From assembly GCF_023278565.1 (NCBI RefSeq), contig NC_064682.1:558001-622000 (forward strand): DNA of 64,000 nucleotides, read 5' to 3'. The position numbers were made by a program, and so were the translations under genes. Shown piece after piece: positions 33,241-46,409 of this stretch. The stretch comes from Colletotrichum lupini. Lineage: Eukaryota > Ascomycota > Sordariomycetes > Glomerellales > Glomerellaceae. The first letter of the stretch is position 1. Every line of letters starts with the position of its first letter. A model generated the notes under the pieces. The model worked only from the letters and a program-made list of their open reading frames with translations, searched no databases and had not been told where the DNA came from.

Positions 33241-34252
33241 GAAGAAAGCCCTCCTGTTCAGTATAAGGACATGAATGAGGTGCATGACTGGAAGGAATGG
33301 ATTGCAAAAGAAAAGGAGATCAAGCCGGCCAAGGATAACGGAGATGCTCCGCCCACGACCAGAACGCTGAAAGATGTCTCTACGACACATGTATGAAGCC
33401 CAACAAGTACGTTATGGGCTTCTTGCTTAAGACTGCGCGGTTCGAAACTGTTGTTCAGGAGTGAATAGTAAGGTTTGAGACAGGAAACTCAGCACCTCGC
33501 TCTCATGTGAATACACGACAATGTTACAGCTGACTTGTTGTTGTATACTACGAGCAAGACATCTAGAATGAAAGCTTTACATTCAGATAGCTTATACGGA
33601 TTAGATATCTGGGGTCTACATCAGAATCCAGTGCGGCTGTTGAACCGCAAACATGCTAATTTGGGGCTCAGGAGCTTATATTTGTAGTGACGGAACAGAC
33701 CTTTGGCTAGTTGGCCTTGCCCCAATCGTCACTCCTCGTCCACATTTGGAACTTCCGAGGGTCGTCGCCGCGATTCAATGGTACGCACTTTAGTGATCAT
33801 AAGGCGCATCGATCATCGCGACAAACGATCGTTCCTCCCATTGCAATTTAATATCGGTTACCTATCTGCCACGTGCGCAGCAAACCAAAACCCGTGGCTT
33901 ATGCACATGAGGTCAAGCCAGACTCACAGACATGTGAGATTGAAGAGCCAAGCAAGCCAGGACGAAGGAAGACAAAGGAGCCCAAGGGAGATTACGAGGC
34001 GTTGTGATTGGTCCCCAATCCAGGCGTGGCTGACAATCCTCCCAATCTCCTGTAAGCGCTAGAGAGCTTCCCGCTAGCAGGTCCAAACAATCATCGGACG
34101 GGTACTTGAGTGCAGACGAAGAACTGAGAAGGTCAAGAACTACGCATTCCGTGGACAAAAGCTCCAAACTTTCTTGCCATCTGGCACAAATCGAGAAATT
34201 TGGGTTCTTCTCAAACACTGTTTTGCCCAGCTCAACGCAACAACTCGCAATA
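33241..34252. other. Intergenic region, beginning with an open in-frame extension
   Basis: 33241-33396 continues the frame of the upstream secreted gene for 51 codons to TGA. The remainder holds no supportable gene and includes the amine oxidase promoter and 5' UTR. Confidence 0.45.
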
Positions 34253-35650
34253 ATGGGTGAATCTACGACGGAATATACACCAGACACCACGCCTATATAT
34301 GATTGCGTGGTCATCGGTGCTGGATACTCTGGTCTTGCGGCTGCACGACTCCTGAAGGATGCTGGAAAGAAGGTCCTTTTACTCGAGGCGCGCGACCGCG
34401 TTGGTGGACGCGCAAAGACGATACCGCTCGACAATGGCGACTACTGGGATGTCGGGGCCTCTTTCGTCGGTCACAAGCAAGATCTCATGCACGCTCTGGC
34501 AAAGGAGTTCGATGTGCCATTATTCAAGCCACCCAGCCAGGGAAAAATTGTGCTGGCTTATCGGGGCAAGGCGCGAAGCTATGCGGGCCTGATTCCGCCG
34601 GTGAGGCCGTGGGAGGTTCTGGATACGGGTCTGTTCGTCCGCCGATTCGAAAAACTGTGTGAGACGGTCAACATGGAAGAGCCGTGGCAGACGCCGAACG
34701 CGGCAGAGCTTGACCGCATGACGGTGCATGAATGGTTGAAGAAGCAGGCTTGGACACAAGCTACCATTGATCTGGGCAGCTTGGCGTTCGAAGGAACGAT
34801 CGGGCAGAATACGTCTTGCATCTCGATGCTTCACGCCATGTTCTTTTTCAAGGGCGTGGTCAGTCTCACGTCAGGCTTGAGCTGCGAAAATGGAGCGCAG
34901 CAACATTTCATACAAGGGGGAGGCCAAGCCATTGCCGAGAAGCTGAGAGAGCACCTGGGAGACGGAGGCATTCGCTTTGAGGAACCAGTTTGCGGCATCA
35001 CATACACCGAGAATCTTGCGACCATCCGGACGTCTAGAGGAACATACCGCTCACGACGAATCATCTCCGCCATCCCGCCACCGCATATTCTCAAGATCGA
35101 CTTCGAGCCAAGGTTACCGGTAGAAAAGACCACACTGCTCCAGCACATGCCGATGGGAGCCTACATGAAAGTCTACGCAACCTACAAAACCCCCTTTTGG
35201 AGGGAACGAGGCCTGACGGGAGAGAGCACGAACCCGACCGGCTTCCTCAGCGTGACCTACGACGCGACGTCGCAGTCGGGGGGCCCGGCCAAGCTCACAG
35301 GCTTCATCGTCGGCACGAAGGCGCGAGAGTTCATCAGCTTCAGCAAGGACCAGAAACGGGCCGTCGCCCTCGCTGGTTTTGCATCCGCGTTCGGTCCGGA
35401 GGCGCTCGACCCGGAAGAGTTCTTCTTCCACACCATGATGGAGGAGGAGTGGGCTCTCGGGTGCCCGATGGCGACGCCGGCGCCGGGGATGTGGACGCTG
35501 CTGGGGGAGTGGGTTCGGAAGCCGGTTGGGGCTATTCATTGGGCTGGCACGGAGACCTCGACGAAGCATTATGGGTACATGGAGGGCGCGGTATTTGCGG
35601 GTCAGAGGGCTGCCAGAGAGGTTTTGGAGGAGCTCAAGTGGAAGATCTGA
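34253..35650 (+). CDS. FAD-dependent monoamine oxidase family protein, 465 aa
   Basis: Intronless. The first ATG in frame is 34253 (CAATAATGGGT). An N-terminal dinucleotide-binding motif CVVIGAGYSGLAAARLL and EARDRVGGRAKT hold FAD. GQNTSCISMLHAMFFFKG and the substrate domain follow, ending with the FAD-contact block IHWAGTETSTKHYGYMEGAV. Cys404 in ALGCPMATPAPG aligns with the Cys that binds flavin covalently in animal monoamine oxidases, so covalent FAD is possible. No signal peptide and no C-terminal membrane anchor or clear peroxisomal tripeptide (ends KWKI), so a cytosolic enzyme oxidatively deaminating amines is likely. Substrate unknown. Confidence 0.9.
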   Translation: MGESTTEYTPDTTPIYDCVVIGAGYSGLAAARLLKDAGKKVLLLEARDRVGGRAKTIPLDNGDYWDVGASFVGHKQDLMHALAKEFDVPLFKPPSQGKIVLAYRGKARSYAGLIPPVRPWEVLDTGLFVRRFEKLCETVNMEEPWQTPNAAELDRMTVHEWLKKQAWTQATIDLGSLAFEGTIGQNTSCISMLHAMFFFKGVVSLTSGLSCENGAQQHFIQGGGQAIAEKLREHLGDGGIRFEEPVCGITYTENLATIRTSRGTYRSRRIISAIPPPHILKIDFEPRLPVEKTTLLQHMPMGAYMKVYATYKTPFWRERGLTGESTNPTGFLSVTYDATSQSGGPAKLTGFIVGTKAREFISFSKDQKRAVALAGFASAFGPEALDPEEFFFHTMMEEEWALGCPMATPAPGMWTLLGEWVRKPVGAIHWAGTETSTKHYGYMEGAVFAGQRAAREVLEELKWKI

Positions 35651-35897
35651 GGTTGGCGGTTCGAAAATGGGACGTTGTTTTTGGCAGATGGCCTGATGCA
35701 ATTGGACATGTGTCTACAGGAGCAGTATCGGAATCACTGGCGTTTGGACTTGACGAATGACTTCGAGTGCATCACTACGCTGAATTAGTCTAGCATACCC
35801 CTAATTGAAACCAATGTGAATTGGAAGCCATATTCTATCAAAACCCAAGGCTGGAGATCTGTGTAAAGGCAGGGACTCAAAGAAGACCCTGGGGTAA

Positions 35898-36887
35898 TCA
35901 AAGAGACAAGGTCACACAGCCATCGATGCTGTCCTCCTCAAAGATGGAACCGAAAATGATGCCCTCGTTGATTCCAGACTCGTGGAAACCGGACTTCGTG
36001 AGGTCACCGGTGCCGTTGATCGACTTCTTCAAAACGCCAAAGTGAAACTGTCCCTGTCCCGAGATGTCGTTCTCGATGGGCTGGCCCTGAGCGACAAGAG
36101 GGGCATTCCCTTGAGAATAGTACACCCGAGTCAAGCTACGATATCAATGTCAGTAAAGCCGGCTACAGTCACAGAAGCAATATCATGCACTCACTTCTTG
36201 CCAAAGTCCAAAGTCAGGGCAAAGTTGTGGAACACGCCCTCAGTGAACTTGGTCTTGAAGAGCTCCGGCGACGGGTTGGTGTTGGAGTTGCCAAACAGGT
36301 GGAGAACATCCGGGTCCGCCGGGTGAATGCCGATGAGATCGCCGTACTAGAGTGCGAATTGGTTCGAGCTGAAGATGGAGCTCTCCAAAAAGACCATTTG
36401 GTATTCGTGGGTTAAGTTAAGCGGCTTCTTAGGGTCCTTCATCATGCTCCAGTGGACCGTCTTGATGCCGGAGGTGGATGGGTCGGTGCCGTTATTGCTC
36501 ATGGGCAGCATCTCTGCGCGGCGGAAGCCCGTTTGCACATTGGTCTCGGTGGGCGCAAAGATGGATCTGTCGTCAATGTTGACTTGGAAAGGCTTGTTTG
36601 CCGGGCCGTCGAGCTAGGGAAGATCGGTCAACTGCTGCCAGAAAGATTCATGTTGACGTGTGGCTTACCAGAGACGACAAGCCTGTCGGAATAGTGACAA
36701 CGTCACTGGCCTTCAGACCCTTGCCGAAAACAAAGCCATTGTTGAAGGGACTCGCAGAGGTGTCGAAAGAGGCGGGTGTGAAGTTTGTTGGGATTCTGCC
36801 ATCGAACTGGATAGGGCACTTTGCGGCATCGGCGGCACCAGCCGCGACCACAACAAGGGCGCCAAGAGAAGAGGAAGAGAAGTGCAT
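35898..36887 (-). pseudogene. GH131 beta-glucanase gene interrupted by an in-frame TAG
   Basis: Three exons on the minus strand: 36887-36669, 36613-36195, 36135-35898, with GT-AG introns of 55 and 59 nt in phase, 291 codons. Signal peptide (MHFSSSSLGALVVVAAGAADA). GH131 hallmarks: CPIQFDGRIPTNFTPASFD, SPFNNGFVFG, VQTGFRRAEMLPMS, SGIKTVHWSMMKDP, HEYQMVFLESS and the C-terminal FHFGVLKKSINGTGDL. Family members cleave beta-1,3/1,4-glucans outside the cell. A TAG at 36347-36349 (codon 162) falls between NQFAL and YGDLIGIHP; downstream the frame stays open with conserved-looking sequence to the normal stop. Removing the TAG as a 48-nt intron (GTCTTT ... CTCTAG) is formally possible but would delete the VFLESS block. 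Most likely a recent nonsense allele (CAG to TAG), or stop readthrough. Confidence 0.8.
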
Positions 36888-37393
36888 GGTGAGTGGAGCG
36901 AGTGTCGCAAAATAACTTGTTAAAGAACGAGTGTAACTGACTAAAAGTCTTGAGCGAATGGAATAGAACTTCACGACAGACGATTTGCACAGGGCCAAGC
37001 AGACTACAGTTCAGATGACAGATGCGGCGCTTGTAGCCGCATGCGAATCTATAAGTACTTGGGTGTTTAGTATCCCACCGGCCTACGTTATTGGGTAGAG
37101 ACCTCCTCTCTTCGTCAATTGGTCAGTACAACAAGGCCATGGCCATGCTGGTATGGGTTAAAGAGAGTTGTTGACGGGGGTTGTGGAGTGGTTAGGGGAA
37201 GGATGCTTTATCCGGCTCGGTTTCGCTGTTGTACGAAGTTTCCGCCATTAGTCGTTACGGAACTGGCGGAGAATAAGGTGGAAGAAGAGCCTCATCATGC
37301 TAAGTTGCGACTCGGTGGTTGCCGGTGGGATGAGTTTCCAATTTGTCTAAGACGCAATTAGAGTTTGCTTCATTCCCGAAGCTTTGGGAACTC
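36888..37393. promoter_or_regulatory. GH131 upstream region truncated by island B
   Basis: About 500 bp of normal composition between the GH131 start codon and the island B inverted repeat. Ends in AACTC (37389-37393), which is repeated at the far side of island B. Confidence 0.45.
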
Positions 37394-37433
37394 TACGGCA
37401 GACTGCAAGAGGCACTCCGCTAAAATACTTTTT
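37394..37433 (+). repeat. Left terminal inverted repeat of island B
   Basis: Pairs with 49611-49650 in reverse complement. Inner bases already show RIP (CGCTAAAATAC here, CGCCAAAACCG at the other end). Confidence 0.7.
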
Positions 37434-38357
37434 TTATATATTAAAGTAGAAATCGTATTTTATAGTCACCCTACTACCTAGGATAGGGTTTAGACTAGTA
37501 TAGTAACCTATAAATAGGGGTTATAGAGATTTATAACTTAAAAGATATTTTAATTTTATAATATATTAAACTATATAGTAGTATATAAAATCGCACAATA
37601 TCGTACCCTAATATAAAAGTTTTTCTTTTTTTTATAACTTTATTATAGAAATAATTATTACTTTTTACTTAAGTTATTAAACTAATAGCTCGCTTATAAA
37701 TATTATAATATAGATTTATAATAATTTCTAGTCTCTATATAAGACGTTACCGAACTAATCGACTTTATAATACCTCCTCGTAAAGCTATTTTAAAATAAC
37801 TAATTAATAATAATACTTATATAAGCTTTGCCCTTTTTATATAATAAGAACGTATAAATATATAAGCCTTAATATTAATAAAATCTCTTTTTATAAGCTT
37901 AAAGGAGCGGGAACGAAGTATTTAATAAATAAAAAAGGAGCTAAAGTAATTACTAATAATTAATATCTTTATTATATTATATAACGCATCCTTTTTTAAA
38001 AACGAACTTAACGGTTTCTAAGTAACGACTTATACTAACGTCTAAGTTATTAAGAAGTTTATTAAGAAAGTTTAATTTAATCGCTTCTTAACGTTTATTT
38101 TATATTAAAATATAATACGATTTATTATTTTATATTTTATAATAAATTAGTAAATTCTTTTAATAGAGTAAATAGTATTTTTAATTAATATAAAGAATCT
38201 TTATAATATTTTAGAGTATTATAAAGTAGCGTACGAAGCTATAAGTTTAGAGAGATTCCTTTTTAAAGTTACGATCTTATATAAAAAAGATAATTACTAA
38301 CTTTCTATTATTTCTTAAACTAGAATTAAGTTACTAGTTATTAAACTTTAGTTAGTA

Positions 38358-38582
38358 AAGAAGGGAAAAGGTCGTATAAAGCTAATTATAACTAAAACTT
38401 TAGGTAAAACGACGTATAAAAATGTTCTAAAAATACGGCTTTTAATAGGTATTAGTATTAAACTAATAATAAAGATTAAGGAGGAATTATTAGTTAAGTA
38501 AGAAAAGAAGATCGTTAAGAAGGAGGTAAAAGCTAAGAAAAAGGTTAAAAAAGATAAAAACAATAAACAAAACGAGATTATA
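38358..38582 (+). pseudogene. Lys-rich coding relic in island B, possible transposase C-terminus
   Basis: A plus-strand frame with a single internal stop reads GKGRIKLIITKTLGKTTYKN, then a helix-like stretch and a Lys-rich tail (KKEVKAKKKVKKDKNN). The KTLGK block followed by a basic tail resembles pogo/Fot-type transposase C-termini as I remember them; this is weak. No DDE residues located. Confidence 0.3.
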
Positions 38583-39264
38583 ATAGTTTAATAAGAAAAT
38601 AAAGTTCATAATAGTAAATAACTTAGTATATTATAAGGATAGAAACGAGCATTCTCGTTAATAAATAGTTTAGAGTAAACTATAATTATATTTATAATTC
38701 CTCTTTATCCTTAATATCGCTTATAATTATAAAGCTATTTAATACTCTAAGATTAATTCTAAAGTCTTCTAATCTCTATTTAACTGATATAATACCGCCC
38801 TATAGTTTACTAAGTAAAGTAACTTCTAATTAGAGCTTATTATATATATACTACTTTAAATAAATACGAAGATATTAATACGCTTTAAAATAAGGATAAT
38901 TAGCCTCGCTAAACTTCGTACTTTTAGTTAATATAGTTAGGGAGCCCTTAATAATTAAGGTATAAATCTATAAAGTAGCTTAAGGAAGATATACGTCTAA
39001 ATTATTACTATTCTAAATAGCGTTTAATAGTTATTAAACTTAGTCTTAGTTAATTAGCTATATAAAGTCTTATATAGTTCGTAACGTAAGTTAATAATAT
39101 AGTTACTATAGCTAATTAGAAATAACGTAAGGGCGACCTTTTTAATAACGAATTCGATAAGAGTTTTAAATTTATATAAAGTTAATAAAATTAGAACGAA
39201 TTAGTAGTATATACGTAAATAGAAGTATAATCTAGTTAGAGAGTATATTTATATAGAATAGCCC

Positions 39265-39473
39265 TATTAATAAGTATATAATATAAGGAAGAAGCTTATA
39301 GAGGCTAACTGCTATTAAGGTCTAAAAAAACAATTACTAAAATCTACCCTTCCCTCGAGATATATTACTAATACTCTATATATACTTAAGCTACTCCTTT
39401 ATTACTTAATCCCCCTCTTTATACTCCCTAAGCTATTCCTTAATTAACGAGGCTGAATTAGCGAGGCTTAATA
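39265..39473 (-). repeat. 3' LTR of the island B Gypsy
   Basis: 209 bp, gap-free partner of 46410-46618. More heavily RIP-mutated; its outer terminus reads TATTAAGCC where the other copy reads TGTCAGGCC. Confidence 0.85.
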
Positions 39474-42400
39474 AAGTACTCCCTCCTCTAAGCTTCGTCC
39501 TAAAGCCTACTTACGGTTTATATATATTATATTAATCCCTTATTTAAGAAGTCCTTAAATATATAATATAAGGGTAGGTATAAGTAGCGTCCGTTAGCCT
39601 AAGTATAAACCTCTTATTCTAAATAATAGCCTTATAATTCTATACCTAAGTCGCTCCTACTTATAGGCCGTCCTTATAACTACTAGTACTTAGGTAGTTA
39701 TCGCCCTACTTTTATTTACTAATATTAACCCCTTTCTAAGCTACTACGATTCCGAATTCCTTTTTTCTTTTTTATTTATAATTATTTTTTTTATATATAG
39801 TTTTTTATTTTTATTAGCGTTTGCGCTACTCTTTTATTATATAAATATTATAGTTAATAAATATTTCTTAGATCCCTATTTTCGTATACTTCCCGTACTT
39901 AAGTAAGTCTTATATAAAGTCGTTCTATATTCGTTACTAACTTATTTTAATATAAATATAGTTTTTAATTACGGAGTCGTTATTATTAATAATAGAACGG
40001 TCGTTAGTACTACGAGTACGCTTAGTAATAGCGGTAGTAATAGTCTATTTAAAAAGCTTAATATCCCCTTTATTTACCTTAACCTCGTATATATATTACT
40101 ACTTATATACTACTTATACTAACCGTTATAAACTCTTATTAAAAAGAAAAAAAAAGTAAACGCTAAAAAGATTAGGGTTAGCTAGGTACGCCCGCTCCCC
40201 TACCCCGCTTATATTATATATAAGGCGCTTAATTTAAAAACCGAGTATTATAATTAACTAAGTTAGTAATTTATAGCCCCTAGTTCGCTCTTTTATTTAA
40301 TATTTGTTTAAAATCTAGCGTATATTATATTAAATATACTGCGCAGAACTATTTTTATAAAAATATAGTAAGTACTTAGCGTAGTTACTATTTTATTATT
40401 TCTTTTATATATTATATTAATAATATCTTAGGTCCCTAAGTTTATAAAATCTGTAGTCCGAACCTTATAAAGTACCGCTCTTATTTTAAATAATAACGTT
40501 TATAATTTAGAAGTTTATTACTTTATTATTATTTTATTATTACTATTACTTAGGTTATTAATATTACTTTATAGCTCTAATAGACCTATCGAATTATTAT
40601 TAATAATACGTAAAAGGCGCTTAAACGCACTAATAAAGAGGCCCGCTCGACCCTTATTATTAATAATAACGATAATAAAGTAGCTATAAGCTCTTCTTAC
40701 GCTACGTTTTTATCCCATAACGACGCTATAATTACGCTACTTCGTACTATCCGTAACGAAGTACGCTATTTAAATAATATTCTAGCTAGTATATAATCGC
40801 CCCGCCTACGCTCCGTATTTATAGCTAATTATTTATAAATTCGTTAATAATAAAGAGATTATTTCTTTTATAACGACCCCTAGGATAATAACTAAAGTAG
40901 CCCTTTTGCGTATAAAAATAGTTTTTTTATAAATAAGGGCGGTCTTCTTACGTATTATAAGGATTAAAAAAACGGTTCGTAATTAGCGCGTTTATATTAC
41001 TTAGTTATAGCTATATAGCCCCCTTTTTATTATTATTAATAACTAGTTCGCTATATTATTAAGCTTATTAAGAGCTAGAGCGCGCTATTTAATTAAAACT
41101 CGTTTTTTATATATATTAATTATTATTACGTTTTCGATATACTTAGCTAGCTCCTACGTATCTTCGTTATTATTATATCCTTTTTATTAGATTAAGTATT
41201 ATCGCCTCTTCTTTAGCCCTTTATATTATATAATATTTTTTATTTTATAAAATAGCTCCCCGTTTATATCCTTAATAAGTAAGGGCTTCTAAGGGGCTTC
41301 TTTATAGTATTAATATAGCTTAAGTAAGCATATATAAAATATATTATATATTTTATACTACGTTAGTATATTTAGTTAATAAGCGACCCCTACTATTCTA
41401 ATTATTAATTTAACTTTAAATAGGCCTAGATACTTATTAATTAACTTCTAACTAAGACGCTACTTATTAATATTCTTTTTTAATAATAGTACCTAGTTAC
41501 TTACTTTATATAATATATTTATCTTAGCTTTATTAGCTTATTACTTATATATTTTATATACTTTTTATATAAGGGGTCGTAGAGCTTTTTAATTAGCTTA
41601 TAATTAAGCTATACGCTCCTCGGCCAAGATATTTTATATATTATCTCGAGCCCCCATTAAGATTAATATAGGGTACGTAAGTAGGAACCTAAGTAGGGCC
41701 TTAATAAGCGCTTTACGGATTACTAAGTACTAGGTATTATTATATATAAACTTAGCTAAGTAAAAACATTATACCTAATCCGATTAGTTTTAAATATAAA
41801 AATAGTAAAGGTACTACTTTAAGTATTAGTTTTACTATTTTATTTAACCGTCCGTTTATAAATAAAACGCGGTACTAAGACGCCTTTTTATTATTAAAAA
41901 GTAATAGAGATAAGTTTAAAACTTATTTATAAATAACGACCCCTTATTAAAGACGATCCCTCTAAGTATTCTAAACTTAGTAAAGATTTTTATAAATAAG
42001 AGGTTTATAAATCCCTAGGTTATAAGGGTCGTTTTTATAATAATATAAACGCTATACTTCGTAAATCGGTTTATTATAATAAATACCGCGTCGTAGGGGC
42101 GCCTCCTAATTAGCGTAATTAATATAAATAAGCTCGTAATAAAGTTTAGTAATATTTTTTATTATAGCCTAACCGGGGTAAGTAGGGGGCGTAATAAGCT
42201 ATACGGCTTATAATAACGAGGCTTTGTTTACTAATATATTATATAAATATTAATATAACTTTTTATATCCTTATTTACTCTATTTTAATAATAATAGCGT
42301 TTTAATAATACTATTATCCGCTTTATACTATAATATCCTACTATAAGTATATTATAATATACTTCGATAACCTCCCTCTTTAGCCCCTTATATAACGGTA

Positions 42401-43754
42401 TATAAGCGCGGCTATTATAGTATAATAGCCCTCTTAAGTTATATACCTAGCTCTATTATTATTATTTTTTAGCTAAGTAAGGCTATCGGTTCTTTTTAGT
42501 TTATTACTTATTTTTTATAAAAGCGTCTTCTTATTAAGTAGCCCGTAATTAATTTATTATTAGTAACCCCTCTTTATTAATTACTATTTTAAGTACTCTT
42601 ATTATATTAGAGTTTTATAGAACGAGTAGTTTATAATTTATAGTTCTAATAATAAGTTTAAATAGCTCTTTAAGTACTATACTATAATTTTAATACCCTA
42701 AGCTCGTAGCCCCGTTATACCTCTCGAGGTACTCTTTAGAGTTCCCTTAAGCTAGAGCTCTTAACCTCTTTTACTTACTTTTTTATATTACTATTAGTTC
42801 CGCTTTTAAAATACTTATTATCCTTTTTACTTAGGAGCCGCTCCTATAGCTCGTTTTTATATATTTAATTATTATAATTTTAAGGGGCTCTTATATATTT
42901 TTAGTATTATAAAGGTCTTCTTTTATTTTTAATAATAGCTCTTTTACTTTATTATCGTTATTATTTTTATTATAGTTAGGTCTTCGTAATAGTCTATTTA
43001 CTAGGTTCTTTATACTTAGCTTAAACCTAATTTTAATATTAAACGCTACGAGTTCGTTTAGTTAGTATAGCTATTTCCTATTTAATCTCTTTTTTATATT
43101 TAAAAACTATAAGTTAAAATAATCTATAAATACTACGACCTAATCTTAGCTATAAGCGAGGTAGTATTACTAATTCCTTAATACGTTTACGATAACTAAT
43201 AGCTCCGTATTTTTTATACCGTAGTGGCTTTTTATATTTATTAATTTCCTTAACTTATAAGTAATTAGGTACTAATTATTTTTAAATAATTACGTAATTA
43301 CTAAGCCGATAGCTCGAGCTAAAGCGTCTATTTATAACTATATAAGTAGGATAAAGTTAAAATATCGTAATATTAGCGCGTTAGTAAATACTACTAATAG
43401 CCTCTTAAACGACTTTACGGTAAGTATTAATAGCTCTAACTATCCCGGTTTTACCTTTTTTAGTAAGTTTATTAAAAGTACCGTTATTTTAGCGTAATTA
43501 TCAATAAATCTATAATAGAACCCCGTGAATTTAAAGAACGTTTATATATTTTTAACGCTCTTTAAAAATAGCTAATTCGCTATAGCTTTAGTACGCGCGG
43601 GTTCTATCTCTATACTTTTATTAAATACGATATACTTTAAAAGTCTTATATATAATATATAGAACTCGTATTTATTACTATTTAAATATAAGTTTTATTA
43701 CTATAGTTTTTATAGTACGCTACGTACGTACTCTTTATGCGCTACGTAGTCGTT

Positions 43755-43920
43755 ATTATATATTAAGATATTATTTAAGTATATAATATAAAGGGTATTA
43801 ACTAGGCTACTTAGAACGTTATTAATATACGCTTAAAAAGTCGCGGGCGCGTTAATTAGCCCGAAAAGTACGACTAAGTACTCAAACTACCCGTATTTAA
43901 TACGAAAAGCCGTTTTTTAT
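43755..43920 (-). pseudogene. Gypsy reverse-transcriptase relic
   Basis: The minus strand reads KTAFRIKYG, stop, FEYLVVLFGLINAPATF, stop, AYINNVLSSLV, then about 44 codons after KTAF the block YLNNILIY. This is the Ty3/gypsy layout of KTAF..YGxFEYLVxPFGLxNAPATFQ..YLDDILIY. The catalytic DD has become NN and Gln codons have become stops, each a RIP-type change. Confidence 0.85.
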
Positions 43921-46409
43921 TTATCGCTTTTAGCTATACGTATATAGTAATACGCGTTTTTAAGGTTTAGTTTTATAAAAATAGAGGTATTAGATAGTTT
44001 ATTTAATATCTCTCTAATTAATAATAGCGGCGTTCTATTTTTTTATATAATCTTATTAATTACTCTATAATTAACGTAAAGTCGTAGCTCTCCTCTTTTT
44101 TTAAGTATAAAAAGGATAGGTGCTCCTGCCGGGCTTATAGAGGGGTATATTTAGCCCCTAGCCTCTATTTTTATTAAATAGTTACGTAAGATCTTAAGCT
44201 TATAGTTTAATAATAAGTAAATAAGTCCTTAGGGGATAAGTGCCGCATTATTTAGCTTAATATAGTAGTTATATAGTGCTCTATTTAGTAGCGAAATAGC
44301 CTTTTTTTTTAAAAATAAGTTATTAAAATTTTAATAACGTAGCTTCTAGTCCTTAGCTACGCTCGCCGGTACTACGTTATTATTTATAGCTAGGTTAATT
44401 ACGATATACGCAAGTATTACCGAAACTAAGTTATTTAGTAGCCCCTTTTTTAGGGTATCTAAGTAGATATATCGTTCGTAAATTAGATACTACTACTTTT
44501 TTTATTTTTAACTAATTAGTAAGTTAATATCCTCTAGTTAAAAGAAACTAAGGATAAGCGTAGGTGCCGTAATATTAGCTATTACGAAGCGATATAGCTA
44601 TGTCTCCGTTACGTAGTTATTATTAGTAATTCGAAGCCGTAGGTAGTAGCTTCTTAGTGTTTTTATTTATTTATTTTTTATATTTACTAACTATAGTAAT
44701 AGGTAAATTCGTAAATTAATATTAAAGCTATTAAATAAACCGATACTAACTACGTTCCCTTTTATTCTTAAATTAATAAGGGCGCTTAGCTTTTTTTATA
44801 TATAGTTTAGGTATATATAAGTCGGGACGTTTAAGCGCTACTCTTATTAATCGCTAATTACTCTTTTTATTAAAATAGTATTCGAGCTCGTTATTAATCT
44901 ACGCTACTTAACTAGGGCGAGGTTTAATTAATAACTAGCGGCCTTATACCCTTTTTAATTATATTTATAGTATATAACGCTCGGGTAGTTATTAGTGAGG
45001 TATTTAGTCTTATTATAATTATAATATTATTAATATTACTCTCGTAATTATAGGTAATCTTTTATAATATAGCTAGTCTTTTTATAATTATAATACGTAA
45101 TATCCTTATTAAGTAAGTTACGGCGTATTTTTTACGTATTTAACTTATTAGCGCCCCGGTATTTTCTTACTAACTCGTTTAAGTTTAAATTAAAATATTA
45201 CCTAGGGGACGTTTATAAGCTCTTTATTAATAATAAAAATTATTTAATACGTTTTATTAATAATATTAACTATAAGCGAGTTTATAAAAGTTCTATTTAT
45301 AATATTATTACGAGGTATAGTTCGGGCCGTAGTTTACTTATTAATATAGAGATCTTCTATTTTTCTATTAAGATATATTCTAGTTCTATCTCGAGCTTAT
45401 TAATATAGCTAACGAACTCGTTAACTTTCTCTTTTTAACTTTACGAAGTACTATTTAGTTATATACTCGTTACTATTCCTTAGCTAGCGGGATTAGATAG
45501 GTTATTTTATAAAAAGGTCTCTAGTTCTTCTTATATAACTTAGTTTATTATAAACCCGGGGGTCCTTTAGTAATTAAAGATATAGTATATTTAAGAGGTC
45601 TTTATATTACTATTTAAGTAACTAACTATATATATTACTTTATTATAGTTTATTTTTATTTATTAAGCTTATAAGTTAAAGTAATAATAATAGTTAAAGA
45701 GGAAGCTTTATAAATCCCGTACCGATTTATTAATATATAATAAATTAAGGAGGGATAGCGGCCTAAATATAAACGTTCTACTTATAGCGCTTACTTAAGT
45801 TAAGAGGGAGCTAGTAAATAAGGGCTTAAGTAATACGAACTCGTTACTTTATCGTCGCTCGAGTAGTACTTTAAATACGGCTTTACTTATTAAATTATTT
45901 TTAGTCCGGGGGTTTATATTCTTATTTATATTAAAGTTAACGTCCGAGGCTATTATAGCTAAGACCGTAGCCCTTAGTACGGGGGCCGGGCTATTTAAAG
46001 AGCTCCGTAAGTATTCTAAATCTATTTATCTTTTATATAAGCGCTCTTTATACGTTATAATAAGGATTTCTTTTTTTAATTATTATTCTTATTTTTATAA
46101 TTTTATTAGTTTATTATTTATTATTTAGTTTAAGCATTAGCGAGCGAGAGTAAGAGGTTTGCTATTTTATTTAAAATTTGTTAATATTCTTAGTAATGCG
46201 GTCTTTTTACGTTATTATTATATTATTTATTTTACTACGCTTCGTTTTTATATCGGTTATTAAGGAGGAGGCGATTCTAGGGGGTCCGATAAAAAAGAGT
46301 CGTTTTTTTATTATTATTATAATACTAACTACGCTCTCTTATTACGTTTTATTCTTATTAATATTTTAAGCTTCTAACCTAGTCCCCTTTATAAATAAAG
46401 ATTCTAAAT

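Noticed and set aside
33203..33261. Intron removing the stop of the secreted His/Cys-rich gene (GTAAGG ... TTCAG)
   Set aside because: The join is out of phase and meets TAA after one codon.
38348..38563. Minus-strand hydrophobic frame (FLTFFLAF) in island B
   Set aside because: Antisense of the Lys-rich relic in AT-rich DNA; composition artefact.
46178..46369. 63-codon hydrophobic frame in island B
   Set aside because: Lies inside the Gypsy element near its 5' LTR, AT-rich composition produces Ile/Leu/Phe runs; no gene evidence.
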